From Epiperipatus broadwayi (Eukaryota; Onychophora; Udeonychophora; Euonychophora; Peripatidae), in assembly GCA_028023455.1 (NCBI GenBank), contig JAQFVV010006203.1, positions 6,914,821 through 6,978,820 of the forward strand: a stretch of 64,000 bases of DNA, written 5' to 3'. The translations under genes and the position numbers were made by a program. How positions within the stretch are numbered: the stretch's first letter is position 1; the number at the start of each line of letters is the position of its first letter. Under the pieces are notes generated by a model that saw nothing but the letters and a program-made list of their open reading frames with translations, made no database searches and had not been told where the DNA came from. This document shows, piece by piece, positions 23,407 through 35,984 of this stretch.

Positions 23407-24364
23407 AATGTATTTCACATACACTATTCTGCAGGATTATTGCACATCATTAATTTTTGCTGATACCAATAGATTTAAATAAGTATGAATTGAATAAACT
23501 GATAATTACAAATGAAAGAGTATTGAAATAAATATCGTTGGGTGGAGGGTGAGTGCAGCAGAATTTTTGAACTTATTTTAAGGATTAAGTAATTGAGATG
23601 AAGATAACTTGAATATTTTGCAAAAGTAGAACTTACTCATTACTCTAGGAATTTTTTTTTTTGTTTGGTTATTAAGAAATCAAATCATTTTCTCGGGATG
23701 AATCCAAAACTTGTGATCAAAATATAAAATAGTTTGCTAAATGATTTGAAAAGTGATAGAATTTCTGAAGTGTTGGATAACTATCCATGGATGATGATGA
23801 ATTTACTCATGTGGAATTTATATATATGCATACTCGTGCAAGTATATGGTAAATGTTTATAAATGTGTATGTTTACATAATCAGCCTTTGTAGGATATGC
23901 ATAAATTGAGAAGCATCATTTGTTTATAAAGTACGTGCTTTTCCAAATTTTTATAAGATATTATATTATTCATAAAATTTATGAGTAGTTCGGGATTAAA
24001 AAAAGTTATAAATGTCTAACTTTAAATGATGAAAATGTGATACCCTACATCATATATGTAATGAATATATATATATATATTTAAGTACTGTATGCAGTTT
24101 AAAACATTAGTACAGTTTCTGTTTAACTAGTAATTAAAGTCATAATTACTATTTTAAATTTTAGAGAATTTTTTTCTCTAAAAGGTTTCCAATTGACCAG
24201 AGTAACCTTCTAGGTCCCTTTGTATACAAGAATTATACCAATTGACAACTAGTAAGAACGATTAAAACTTTTCTTTGGAGCGCTGTTAAAAATAACTGGC
24301 AGCCATGTAAATTTCTAAGGATTTCTATTGAAAGACTTAATTTTCAGGGGAAATTTTGATTCTG

Positions 24365-26048
24365 GGCGGCTTTGCTGACTGAGTGAGAATGTCAGATTGT
24401 TGGGAGGATCCCTGGAACCCGGAATCTTAGTTTTTATATGGGTTGGAGCTGGGAAGATGCTCTGGGGATTGTTACCAGAATTGGATAGCTCTTTTATTTG
24501 TTAGCAATAGTAGTGTTATTCATTTAGACTTTAATGCTTGCTTTTTAAACTTGAATTTCCTTTTGAAAAAATAATTTTCAACAATAATAAAATGTTTTTG
24601 CTGTATCTGAACATTTATTTCAAGTGTTGCTTTATCTTTTATCCATGAATTTGATGTTGTATCACTGACTATGTATCTTAAAACGGTTTTACCAGATTTG
24701 GATGGCTCATTCATTTGTTTAAAATAATGTTATTTATTGAAGTTTTGTGCTTGCATTTTAGACCTGAGATTTGACTTATGAAAAAGAATTTTTCTACTAT
24801 AGTGAATTGTTTTAGACTATACCTGAACATTTGATCTTAAGGGTTGCTTGATTATTCAATCATACATTCTATATTAAACGTTTTTGTTTCTATTTTGAAT
24901 GCTAAACTGTACAAGTCATCGATAATTTTTAACATTTGATTATATGGATTAGTGCTTCTGGTCTTCATAGGTTATCAGGTGCTGAAACATGATGAACACT
25001 ATTCAATATGTGATTTTTATGGATACATTACTATATGTACATCTTTGATTGCTTTACGGATCTAAAATTAGATTGTGGTATAACACATAATGCAAGCATC
25101 TGGTTACTACATATATATTAAAGTTCTTGATTGAGGAAAGTAATGGAAAATTTTTTATCCAAGGCATTTGAAATCTTGGAGATTTACAGGAATTTTGAAT
25201 TTAGCAATTATTATGACATTGGATCGTTAACAATTGTTGCACATCGTATGGATTGTGCTTCTAGTTTTGTATTGGTAAAATGGTTGGTCTGTTTTGGGCC
25301 ACCACCAAATTTTGAAATGTTGATGTTTTGTTGTATTATTTTGTAGGCACGGATCTGCACTCCTCTTTTCTTCCTCAGGGGTGGATAGTGGCAGTCATTT
25401 GAGGTCTGGTTTATTGGTGTGGTGTATTGGCTATCATTGCCGTTACCCGGAAAACCTGTCGGGAGGCCACGGGGTCAAAGTTTCAGCACCATTTCCATTC
25501 TAATGGGCTGCTGCACTGCCTTGATGGGTTGTTTTTGAGCAGTGCAGACCTGTGCTCGTTATTTGTTGAGTTTCCCTAGTTGGCATTCCAATTTTGGGCA
25601 GGTAGACCAAATGTGGTCCCTGCCCATTTGGACTGTTGAATTGGGGGACAGACCTATCTGCAATTGTCTTAACATGACTCGGCTGCGGATAGGGGATTTA
25701 GTGTTTAATGGCCTTGGACCTCATTGCCTGTTGTGGTGGTTGACATAATGCTGAATGTCTACCTATTCAGTTGAAGCATTTGGATTTTCCCTTTGGGGTC
25801 CCAGGGGTGGGGATCATTGGGTGATGGATGACTTTCTTGGCAGTTAAGCCATATAGACCCGTACAGACACATTAAACAAGATAACAAACCTTTTGTGGAT
25901 ATAAGGGTTATTGAGGGTATGTCCTCTTTGTAAACCTGATTAATAATTGTTTACCTTTGTAACATTGAATGCTCTGTAGTCGCCACGGGAAACTAGACCC
26001 AAACATTTTTGTAATCTTTTGACTAATAAAGTTTACTTTTGAAAGATA
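24365..26048 (+). other. G+C-richer unit ending in a polyadenylation signal
   Basis: Compared with its surroundings this stretch is clearly richer in G and C, especially 25340-25900 (for example TGTCGGGAGGCCACGGGGTC). It ends CGCCACGGGAAACTAGAC, then GACTAATAAAGTTTACTTTT at about 26020-26040, like the 3' end of a polyadenylated transcript. Small open frames (25131-25346, 25542-25748) show no recognisable protein. It could be the 3' part of a retroelement, a retrocopy or a non-coding RNA gene in the intron. Confidence 0.4.
24472..24905 (+). repeat. Diverged 217-bp tandem duplication
   Basis: Copy 1 starts TTACCAGAATTGGATAGCTC at 24472 and copy 2 starts TTACCAGATTTGGATGGCTC at 24689. Later blocks (GTTATTCATTTA/GTTATTTATT, TGCTTG, TTTTGAAAAA, CTGAACATTT, GTTGCTT) stay in register. 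A minus-strand open frame at 24520-24714 is by chance. Confidence 0.65.
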
Positions 26049-26139
26049 ATTACTATTTCCTGAAAAATAAGCAATAGGTTAGAAATTAAACCCCTAAAAC
26101 ATCGCATGATCAACATTTCTTTATGCTTACACAAACAGC

Positions 26140-26500
26140 TAAAATAGTGGCAAAATTTTTTACCACACAATAGTGTCACATAATATAAATTAATATTATC
26201 AATAGATGCTAGAAGTTATGCATAGTAATCTGTCTATTGCTTTCCAATTCACTATTCTCACACTAGTTTCTAGCATGGTTTTCATCAATGAGAATCCTTA
26301 AATCTTGGAGCAGTGCAGATCCCAAAATCCTGGTGCACTGTTTCAGATTCAAGGCTCCTCAATGATGAAAGCCATAAGCTAAAAATTATTATGGGGATAT
26401 TGGATTAGAAGACACTTGTTAAGGATTATTAAGCACAATCTTCTACCATCTATTGATTACTAGAGCTCACACTAGATGGCATTATTATGTGGAATTAGAA
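26140..26500. repeat. Diverged copy of the 2.6-kb foldback family
   Basis: The left arm (CACTAGTTTCTAGCATGG, TTCATCAATGAGAATCCTT) and right arm (AAGGCTCCTCAATGATGAAA, GCCATAAGCTAAAAATTAT, GGGGATATTGGAT, CATCTATTGATTACTAGAG) match the 2627-3136 element. The hammerhead-like core is mutated in both arms (ATGATGA and AAAAT in the right one). Further fragments are at 37190-37350 and 44630-44690. Confidence 0.6.
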
Positions 26501-26819
26501 ATTAGGGTAAAACCTGAAATAATTGTCATTTAATTATTAACTAAACATAGTATTAATGCTTTAAGATCTTATTATTAAATTCATATTCTTTTATCAGTAA
26601 AAGAAAAAATATTAAAGGTAAATATTTTATTCTCATATCAGTTTTATAGGTCTATGTTAGTCTACATTTAATATTTTATTAATATATTGTTATTGTTTTT
26701 TGTCTGTTTACATTCACTGTTATTATAGAGTACTAATGTATACCTAAATTAATAAATAGAAACTCAATATTACTTGATTTAATTTTTCTAATATAAAATG
26801 ATTGTTTTATATATTGTAT

Positions 26820-27915
26820 ATAACTAAAATTATCCCCAATTCAAAATTAAATAAGGCTAGCCAAAGGAAAAAAAACAACAACCTATAACCCAACTAATTA
26901 ATGGTTTCCCTTGCCAAAGCAGACTTTCCAAATGCAAAGTACTAAAAAAAAAAAAAAATACAACAAATATATATTAGCTATATATACTTTTCACAATTTT
27001 CAATTTAAGAACTCTTAAATAAGTTAACTGCTTCAGAATCATAAATTTTTTTAAATTAAAGATTCCTTATTTCTTTTTATTTTGTTTCTTTAAAAGAAGA
27101 CAATCGTAGATTCATCAAAGCTAGTAATATGGCTTGCATCTCTTTTATAGATATATAAAGCACAATTAAGATATTTATTTTTAACCCTACTTTTATTCTC
27201 TTTTATTTTTTCATTTAAGCATAAACTATTCTAACCTGTATAACTTTTTACAAAAACAAGGGATAATATAAACTTCTCCAGGAATAGTATATCTATCAAA
27301 AATCTCCTTTGTATTATTTGATATATTATTTTAAAGTAATACTCTTTTTCCAAACAATTTTCTTATTACCAAACAAAATCATATTTTTCTTTATCCTTCT
27401 CATTATTATAATTATTAAAATCATATTATTAAATTAAATACCTTGTTAACAAATTTATCAGACTAGGCAACATTCTAATAATCTTTATAAAATTGATCTT
27501 TTTGAAATAAAGCAGACTTATTAGAACTATTTAATCTCTGATATGACAATAATTTCTTAAAGCAACTATTTTATGGGAGACAGATTGATAGCTATCAGAT
27601 TTAATATAGATCTTAAATCTTCACTTTTAACATAATGATTACATACCAAACAATTATTGATTAAATCTCTTTTCACTAATTAATCTAAAAAATTTAATGT
27701 AACAAAATCTAACTTCCCTCCTTCTAAATCAAAACAATTAAATATATTTAGCAACCTTTACAATTTATTATTTTCAACTACAAATAATCATCAACATATC
27801 TAACAAATAACTCAAAATAGACATAGTAGTAATTAATAATTTTCTCTTCCAAATAATTAATATAAACTGAACAAATTAAAGGAAAAAGAAAGAAGTGATT
27901 TAAAGAATAATTGTT
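26820..27915 (-). pseudogene. 5'-truncated Penelope-like element, minus copy with RT remnant
   Basis: On the minus strand from about 27900 the sequence reads SPLICSVYINYLEEKII, then YFELFVRYVDDYL. This is the end of a reverse transcriptase with the catalytic YVDD box at 27787-27798; the SPL...NYLEE and RYVDD blocks are typical of Penelope-like RT. Continuing downward to about 27070 come the linker and a GIY-YIG region homologous to the + strand copy next to it, with stops and shifts. The left edge near 26820 pairs with the far edge of the + copy near 28835. Penelope-like elements retrotranspose through this RT with a GIY-YIG endonuclease. Confidence 0.75.
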
Positions 27916-28835
27916 TGGTATGTAGGCATTATATTAAAAATAAGGGTTTGAGATCTATAATTAAACTTGATAGCTATCATTCTATCTCCCATAAAGTATC
28001 TGCTTTAAGAAATTATTGCTATAGAAATCAGAGATTAAATAGTTGTAATAAGATTGCTTTGTTTCAACAAAAGTCAATTTTATAAAGACTATTTGAGTGT
28101 TGATTACTTAATGAATTTGTTAAGGATATTTTATTTAATAGGAGTTATTGTACCTGTTAATATAATAATTGTAATAATATATATTACTTTGAATAATTTA
28201 TTAAATAATAAAGGAGATTTTTGGTAGGACTATTTTTTCCTGGATTATTATAAGTTTCCCCTTGTTTTTATAAAAGTTGTATATAGGTCAGTGTATTTTG
28301 AGCTTAACTGAAAGAATAAAAGTAAGCTTAAAAATAAAATATCTTAATTTAAAAGTAGGGTTAAAAATAAAATATTTTAATTCTGTCTATATATTCATGA
28401 AAGAAATACAGACCATATTATTAGTTTTGACTAGGCTAAGGTTGTCTTTGAAGTAAATGAAATAAAAAGTAAAGAATCTTTATTATTAAAAATTTTTGAT
28501 TCAGAAATAATTAACTTGTTTAGTTACTTTATAAGAATGTGTGGTGTGTAGTTGGAAATTGTAGGAAGTATAGTTTTTTTTTTAAGTGTTGTAGCATCGG
28601 CCGGGACGCGAACTCGCAACCCGGGCAACTGCCTGCAAGTGCAAGGCAGTCGCGCTGACCTCTCTACCACCAATGCAAGACTTATAGTTAATATATATTT
28701 GTTAATGTTTTTTTTTCTTTTTGTCCTTTGAACCTGAGTAGTTTGCTTTGGCAGGGAAACTATTGGTTGTATTGTAGTTTGTTGTTTTTTTGACTAGTCA
28801 TGTTAAAATATTGAATTTGGGATAATTTTAGTTAT
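27916..28835 (+). pseudogene. 5'-truncated Penelope-like element, plus copy
   Basis: The inverted partner of 26820-27660. The + strand reads SHKVSALRNYCYRNQR and KIALFQQKSIL (linker after the RT, near 27990-28075), then YIGQ at 28280-28291 with SLTERIKVSL, and TDHIISFDQAKVVFEV (GIY-YIG domain, near 28400-28450). It starts after the RT, so it is shorter than the minus copy. A mini-retroposon interrupts it at 28576-28682. Head-to-head, 5'-truncated pairs are a known feature of Penelope-like insertions, so both halves may come from one integration event. Confidence 0.75.
28576..28682 (-). mobile_element. 107-bp tRNA-like mini-retroposon with A tail
   Basis: Flanked by TATAGTT at 28569-28575 and 28683-28689. 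On the minus strand it reads TCTTGCATTGGTGGTAGAG, AGGTCAGCGCGACTGCC, GAGTTCGCGTCCCGGCCGAT, then GCTACAACACTT and an A run. Box A (TGGTAGAGAGG) and box B (GAGTTCGCGTCC) are clear. The inverted partner arm of the Penelope-like pair lacks it, giving an empty site near 26960. It is the same family and almost the same length as 23301-23406. Confidence 0.75.
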
Positions 28836-29004
28836 TTTCTTGACTAGTTTAACTGTAGGCTTTCAATATTTACATTATGTGTAATATTTTTTATTGGAAT
28901 AGTTCTGTATAAAACTTATTTTTAGAATTTTATTAAAATTGAAATGTATTGCAATTTAACTAAAAAAAAATAGTAATATTTTTAATGTTTATTTTTTTTT
29001 TCAG

Positions 29005-29592
29005 TAGAGGAAAAATCATTACCTGTGGATAATTGTGCTCATGTTAATAAACTTGTACAAAACCAAGCAAAAAACTCTTCAGATATAACTTGTAAAAAGT
29101 CTAAACTTTGTGAAGGTGCTATAAATAAAACTGTCAATAATGTGGCCTCCAAAATAATTGCTTCAAGTGCTACTGCCAACAGCAGTAATACAAAAGCACC
29201 CAGTATACCAAACAATAAATTATTAAAGAAAAAAAGGATTGCTCCTGTAGTGTTTCTAGATCATTACAAACCAAAACTTAAAAACAGAGACTTTTCATTT
29301 GGTTTTGAAGTAAATGATGAACTTTTAAAATTAGGACCTGAAAAATACAGGAGTTTATCTGTAGTTAACAATGAAAATTTATGTAGATCCACAATAGAGC
29401 TAGAAGACTCTAGCATATTACGGAGCTCCTTATCACGTGAACATACAATACCAGTGGAAAATAACACTGTTACAAATAATTTAAAAATCATAACTTCAAA
29501 TGATATTAGAGAAAAACACAACTTGAAGGAAACTAATATTGATGCCTTGGGAAATTTCAACTATATGGAAGTCATATCCTATGTTTGCAAAG
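29005..29592 (+). CDS. Second exon of the same gene
   Basis: The acceptor is TTTTTTTTTTCAG ending at 29004 and the donor is AAAG|GTAGGC (GT at 29593-29594). The preceding exon leaves one base (G) and this exon supplies TA, giving Val and then EEKSLPVDN, so the frame continues across the 26.9-kb intron. It adds 195 full codons. The N-terminal half is low-complexity (Asn, Ser, Lys). The second half has the most protein-like sequence in the gene: VVFLDHYKPKLKNRDFSFGF and EVNDELL, then near the end FNYMEVISYVCK, which reads as the start of a short helical C-terminal segment completed by the next two exons. An apparent GTG start at 29025 is only an artefact of reading the exon alone. The open frame continues 33 nt past the donor, but the splice site and phase favour ending at 29592. 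Confidence 0.88.
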
Positions 29593-32500
29593 GTAGGCTT
29601 TTTATTTATTTATTTAAAAAGTTGTGAAAAGTTTTATTTATAATTTTAAAAAACATCCTTTAAAAAAAAAATGTTATAATTATGATATATAAAATGAAAT
29701 GTAAATATATAGATAAAACACTAGAAAAAGCATTTTTTAAAAGAAAAAATTAATACTTGATCTTAAAGAAATGAGAGGAATTTGAAAAATGTAAAATAAT
29801 ACTAATTAAATATGATTCTAATGTTTAATTTTTGTATTATATATTTTAATTGTGTTTCCAGAAACTATAACTTCAGGGCAATTAACATAAAAAAAAAATT
29901 GATGTTGCTGTAAGCATTTAATTCACTGGCTGACTTAAATTTTCTTGCAAATAATATAATGTTGTGCTGATTTATTATAAAGTTGATGGAGAGAGCACAT
30001 AGTTAATGTTAACTTCTCCACAAATGGTTTTCAGGTTTCTTCTAATTAGGATAAAAAAGGATGCAAAGCTTTTAGTGATGCGGATTTGAAGGAAAAGTAG
30101 GGGAAAAAAAGAAAAAATGGATATGTCATTAGAAATATAAAAATATTGAAAAGTATGAGTGACATTAAGGTATTTATTGAAGAAATAAAAGAGAAATTTG
30201 ATTGAGTGTATTATTTAAATGATTACTAATAAATTTTTGAAAGATGTGAAAATAGAAAGAGGTTAATAAATAATCTTAAAGAAAGAGGAGTTTGGGTTTT
30301 TTAAAGAATGGAATGGAAGATTTGAATAAGGTAATTAGGAATAATACATGGTATCTGCCTGATAGTGATATTAAACTCTAGGAAAGACAATTCCTAAAAA
30401 AAACACAATACAAATTGATCTTAAAGAAGCAATAGTAATAAAGACGTGTAAAGTAGTAATAAATAGTAAAATTTGGACTTCAAGTGACTTCTACAAGCCA
30501 TTCTACATTATCTTTTTGTATAATGTTCTTTGAGATTCCCCCTCCTAAACGCAATTAAGAATAACTAAGCAATAGATATTTTCACTGTGTAATTTGGTGC
30601 AATGCTAGGGGGAAATGAATTTGAAAACATAAGGTTTCTGGATCAAATGGAGCCCAATGTCACTTCTGATACTTGCATGTCATATGATTTTCGAGGGATT
30701 AACTATTCCGTTTTTTTAATAAGTCACCATGTAGTGATAACAAGTAAAAGTAGGTTATAGTTGCCTCACATTTTTTAAATCTGGAAACTAGTTTCAAATT
30801 TTGCCTTTGTATAAAATATTTAATGAAACCGTTTTTTTTATTTTATACACTCTTTTACTAAATTAGTTTTTATATGTCTTCAACCCATTACTTTTTCATT
30901 TTTCAAAGTATCTATTGAGTATGCTATAAGCAATTTAAATCATTTGATGGCAATAATTGTATGGGGAAAAAAATAATCCAATCTGTTCTTAAATATACCA
31001 AGGTTAATTAAACAATTTTGACATGAAAATTTTTAAAAATAAAACTCAAGGGTGAATAAGACTAAAATAAGGTATATAATTAGATTTTTTTTTCTCTAGC
31101 TTTCTTTCTAGACTATGTTGTTATGGTAACAATTATTGCAATGGCAGCAAAAAGTATTAAGAATTCTTAATATTAAAATAGTTTAAACTGTATTAAGTGT
31201 TAAAAGCATAATTAAGCTCATTAGAATTATGAATGATCTATTTTTTTAAAATAGATCTTATTTTTATACTATGATTGGAGCTTGCATATGTAATAAATTT
31301 TAAAAAATGGGGAGGGGGGCAATCTATTACTAATATAGGAGTGTTTTGCAATTATATAATTTCATATGTATAGTAGCAAGATTGGACAAAATAACAGGCA
31401 TTGTTTGTAGCATTGCACAAAAATGATAATTCTTTTTTTTTATTTATACAGAATTATATAAGAAAGTGATAGGAGAAAGTTGTCACTAGTTTTATAAGTC
31501 TGTGAGAAGAAAAGTCAGATCTTTGTGAGTTTAGAAAGCATCAGATTGTTGGTATCCTATGAGCTGCAGTTTTATTGCTGAATTTATTTAGTTTTCTAAA
31601 TGAGATTTTGTCAGAGATCATAACTGTTATTATTAAAGATGGGGAACAAAGTCTGCTAAAATGTAATTGAGCTTGAAAATTAATAATTACAGCGGTCAAT
31701 GGATGTTATGAAAGATTATAGACCATAAATTTGAAACTATATTAATTCAAATGTTTATAGTGGTCAATGCACATAAGTATATATCAGTGTCATTCCAAAC
31801 AGATTTACAAGAAAAATAATTATTGCCAAACTGTCATTTAAAATTACGATATTCTAACATGATAATGCTGTGTTGCAGAAATGATTGTATCATGAGGATA
31901 TCAATTAGAAAGTGGATTACCAAAAACATGATATTATAATTATATAAATTAGTGTCGCCTTACTTGATTTATGCAGGGTGATTGCTAAAATAAACCTTTC
32001 AAATAAATTGCCTTTGCTCAACTATGAAATAATGTTAGAATTAAATAATTTTAGCAACCATATCTTAATATTTTTTTGGTCTTATCATTATTCTGATAAG
32101 GCATTTTACAGCTACAGATTGTTAAAAGTGTTTAAAATATTATTAATGATAATTCACATGCAAATGAAATTAAAGCAGAAGTTACTACACTCCCAATAAA
32201 GAAAAAAATACAGAATGAGCCCACTAATATCTTAGCTTGGATAATATTTAAGCATTCAATTTATTGTTGTCTTACAATGCAACACATAAATTATATATAT
32301 TATTATATTCTCTGTGTAATCTTAAGCTATTCTGCAATTACTATAAACAATCAGAGAAAAAGGTTTTTTGTCTCATATTATACTTGAATAGTAAATGAAA
32401 CAATAGTTAATATATATAAATATTAATAGTGCTAGCTCATATATATATATGAAACTAAAATTGAAATCATTATAAGCCCCCCCCCCCCCCAGCGAGCTAC

Positions 32501-33539
32501 ATATAAACTAATACAAATATTCAGGGATTGTTAAGTATGAAGCACAGCTTTTTTCTCTGATTGTTTATATGATTTTAGATTAACTTACTGTTGTAATGAG
32601 ATTATGTTAAAATATACAATTCACACTCTGCATTGGAACACGTGATCCAAACTACAGTACAGGTAGGCTCGCTCATTATGTATTATTTATTGATGGATTT
32701 TTATTAGTTTATATATAGTTCACACTGGGGGTTTACAGTAACTTCTGCTTTCATTTAATTTTTAAATGCTTCAAAAAATCAAGTTCACTTCATGATGCAA
32801 ACACTTGAGGTTTATTACCCCAAGGAAAGGCTTTATATTCCTTTAGGTATAGTTCTATTGATGTATAATTTCATTCCACATAGAATATAAATGGTGTATT
32901 CTCTAATAGATGTTTTGTTACTTTGAATATCTGCAATATATTATTCTTTGTTGTTATATATATGAATATAAAGTTCTATAATCTAATAAGGCACCATCTT
33001 TTAAATTAATTTACTAATATAAGTTAACTGTTATAAAAATTGCATAATCAAATGGTTATAAATTTCCTTTCACTAACTGATTAGAAGTACCAACAGCCAA
33101 CAGAATGATTTCAAAAGTTTCTAAGTTAAAGATGGAAAAAGCATTGATCCTGGTCTAGCGGTAGATCCCAAGAAATTTTGGAGTGACTGCTGAATTAAGA
33201 GAAAATAATAGTAACTGATGCTAGATTAGATAGTTATGGATAAAAGAAATATATTTTCCACATATGTATGGCTACTATAGGCAAGAAGTGGCACTTGACA
33301 ATCAAAGCAGCCATGTGTAATCTGGAAAGCTAGCTGATAAATGTGTTGGTTGGTGCATATGCTTTCATTGAAAATGCCTATAGTACTAATTCATTGGCTC
33401 AGATATGTTTCCTGTGAAATGCAAAGGCACAATAGGGCAGCATGAAACTAATAACTTTTTTTGTTGTGACAAATGCATAGATTTAGTTTATCATAAAGAA
33501 ATATTTTATATTTTAAAAGAGAGGTGTAATGTCTGAAAC

Positions 33540-35105
33540 AAGAGCAAACAAAAGGACATAATTTTAATATAGGATGGGAAGAACAGGTTGTTTTTTTTTT
33601 ACAATGATGAATGCAAAATGTGTTGTGTGTCACTTTCCCAAAAAAAAACCAAAAGGCAACATCCAAAGACATTTTAAAAGCATGCTAGCAAGTTTTGATA
33701 GATATTTTGTTAAAAAGCAGATTATATAAACAAAAATTGAATTTAAGTCACAATTAATCAGCCAACAATCATATCTTATTAAAATCATTATTAGACTTGC
33801 ATAATTTCATGAGAGTTATGTATTAGCAAAATAAAAGGAATCTTTTGCAGGATAGAGAAATAATAAAAGAAGCATTTCTAGAAGCCAGCAATTCATTATT
33901 TAATTTATTCAAGAACAAAAGTGAAATTATTTTCCCGATTAAAGACATACAATTTTCTCATAAAACTATTGAACATTGTACAGAAACTATAAATTCTGAT
34001 CTGGTCTAACAATTAAGTGAAGATATGACTAACTGCATTTGTTTTTCCTTGAAGATGATGTTTATTGCATTCTCAAAAAAAAATATAGAGGAGAAAAAAA
34101 TTCCAAATTATAAAGTTGTATTGATGGCAACTGATGGGTACCATTGATGATTGGAACAATCAAACGATTTTTTGACTACATGTATGAGAGATGATAATTT
34201 TCTATATTTCCTTTCATATCATTCTATTATTCACCAGCAGGTTCTCTGTTCTAAAATTCTAAATATGCATCATTATGGAAATTGCATGAAAATTATGAGT
34301 ACCATTCAAGGTAAAAAAAATCTACAGAAAATAATCTTTTAGGTTCAACTAGAAGAAAATAAATCTGAGTATGATAAATTATTATATCATACAGATGTTC
34401 TTTGGTTAAGTTGAGGAATATTTTTGTTAAGATATAGTTATCTATTATAAGAGATAAAAGATTTTTAAAGTCAAGAGATGAAGTGTATGTTGAACTTAGT
34501 GATGATGTTTAGTTGAAAGATTTAATATTTATTGTTGATGTAACTAACCATCTCAATGAATTGGGAATTTATAATTGCAAGGAAGAAATAGCTGATATGA
34601 TTGGATATGTTGATATTTTTAAAAATAAGTCAAGACCGTTATATTCAACTGACAAAAGAATTGAAAAATTTCAGAAATATTTCTGATGAATTATCAAAAA
34701 TAGAAATACATTTGACAAGGTAAATATTAGAAGGAAATAATAACTTCACTTTGAATTTGAGAGATGTTTCCAAGAAATTACCAGATTAGAGCCAATAATT
34801 ACTTTATTGAGTTATTTATTTAGAAATGTTGATGTGGAGAAAATGAAATATCTTCCCCTGAAAAATGACATAATTTTAAAAAACATGCAGTATAGAATCT
34901 AAAAATCTTTTTGGAATTTAATAGATAAGGAAAGTAACTAAATTTTTAAAAAGTTGCATTTCATTTAACATTGCTTTTTGAATCTACCTATATATAAAGT
35001 CAAAATCCTGTTCTCGTCTCACAGAAGGTCACTTAGAATCCTGTACAAGAGTAGTGATTGATAATTATATATCCAGATATTCAAGATTAGCAGACAGCAT
35101 GCAGT
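33540..35105 (+). pseudogene. hAT-type transposase pseudogene (GTF2IRD2/ZBED-like)
   Basis: The + strand carries, in order but in shifted frames, MNAKCVVCHFPKKNQKATSK (BED-like zinc finger remnant, from 33605), REIIKEAFLEASNSLFNLF and FSHKTIEHCTETINSDL (from 33855), VVLMATDGYH (catalytic-core strand, Asp kept), FLYFLSYHSIIHQQVLCSKI and KIMSTIQGKKNLQKIIF (34196-34342), LLYHTDVLW, DLIFIVDVTNHLNELGIYN, and near the end STYIKSKSCSRLT, EGHLESCTRV. This is the order of the GTF2IRD2/ZBED5-like hAT proteins common in arthropod genomes. Many stops and at least four shifts make it non-functional. No terminal inverted repeats were identified. Confidence 0.85.
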
Positions 35106-35984
35106 GCAAATCTTAACAACTTAATCAATTTTCATGGTTCTACTTGGAATTTATAGCTTATGCTGATTTTTTTTTTGTTCCTATGTTGTATTTTTTGATA
35201 ATAAATTAATTATATTTGTAATATTTGATATTATTATTAGATATGTAATATATAAGAATGGATCATGACATTGGAGAAAATTACAAGCAGCCTTTGTCCT
35301 ACAAAAGCTTATGTAAACCATAAATATATATTTTTAATAACTGGATATTTGTAAATAGAATCATTAACAATATGAGGGAGAATTATAGTCCCACAGCTTT
35401 TGATTTTGCAACTTATATTTTGGGAATAGGGTTAACTCATTTTGTTGTTAAGTTGAAGGTATATTTGCTGTTTTATGTGCTTGATGCAGTATTTCCCCAT
35501 AAAACAATTATATTTTACTATTACATGTTTATATAATTTTTATTTTCGTTGCTTCTTTATAGATTTTTTTTTTTCATTTATTATATTTTTTATACAAAAA
35601 TATTTACAAAGCAGTTTTGGTATTAGAAAATCCAGTATTTGTATATTGTTGAAAAATTATATTTTAAATATGTTTTAAACATAATGATGTAATTAAGTGC
35701 TTTAAAGAAGGCTGCTTTTTTGATATAGATATTCACCATCAAATTATCATCTAAAACTTTAATGTGTTTTTATAGGATTGGAAACAAAGCAACTATGAAT
35801 TTATTAATTTTTTTAAATACAGAATGTGTATCTAAATTTTATATTTTATTAAATTATTTTGAATTGAAAATTGGTGAAATTATCAAAAGTCTAGTGCAAA
35901 TAATCATATGTGAGCATGTGTATATGGCTTTAATAAAACTAAAATATTAACTGTGAATTAATACATTTTACAATTATAATAATA

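Larger units (their letters stand above)
2115..29004 (+). other. Intron 1 (26.9 kb), phase 1
   Basis: Bounded by G|GTAAGT and TTTTTTTTTTCAG. It is filled with transposon remnants listed separately. Stretches in which I see only A+T-rich sequence, microsatellites and chance open frames are 2115-2626, 3137-5340, 6750-7450, 8300-9100, 9215-11470 (apart from a repeat fragment at 10235-10300), 12030-12850, 13670-14870, 21870-23300, 23414-24360 and 28840-29004. A GA microsatellite lies at about 4097-4113. Confidence 0.85.

Noticed and set aside
29264-29560. 98-codon open frame on the minus strand
   Set aside because: It is antisense to the exon 29005-29592, whose frame is confirmed by phase-matched splice sites.
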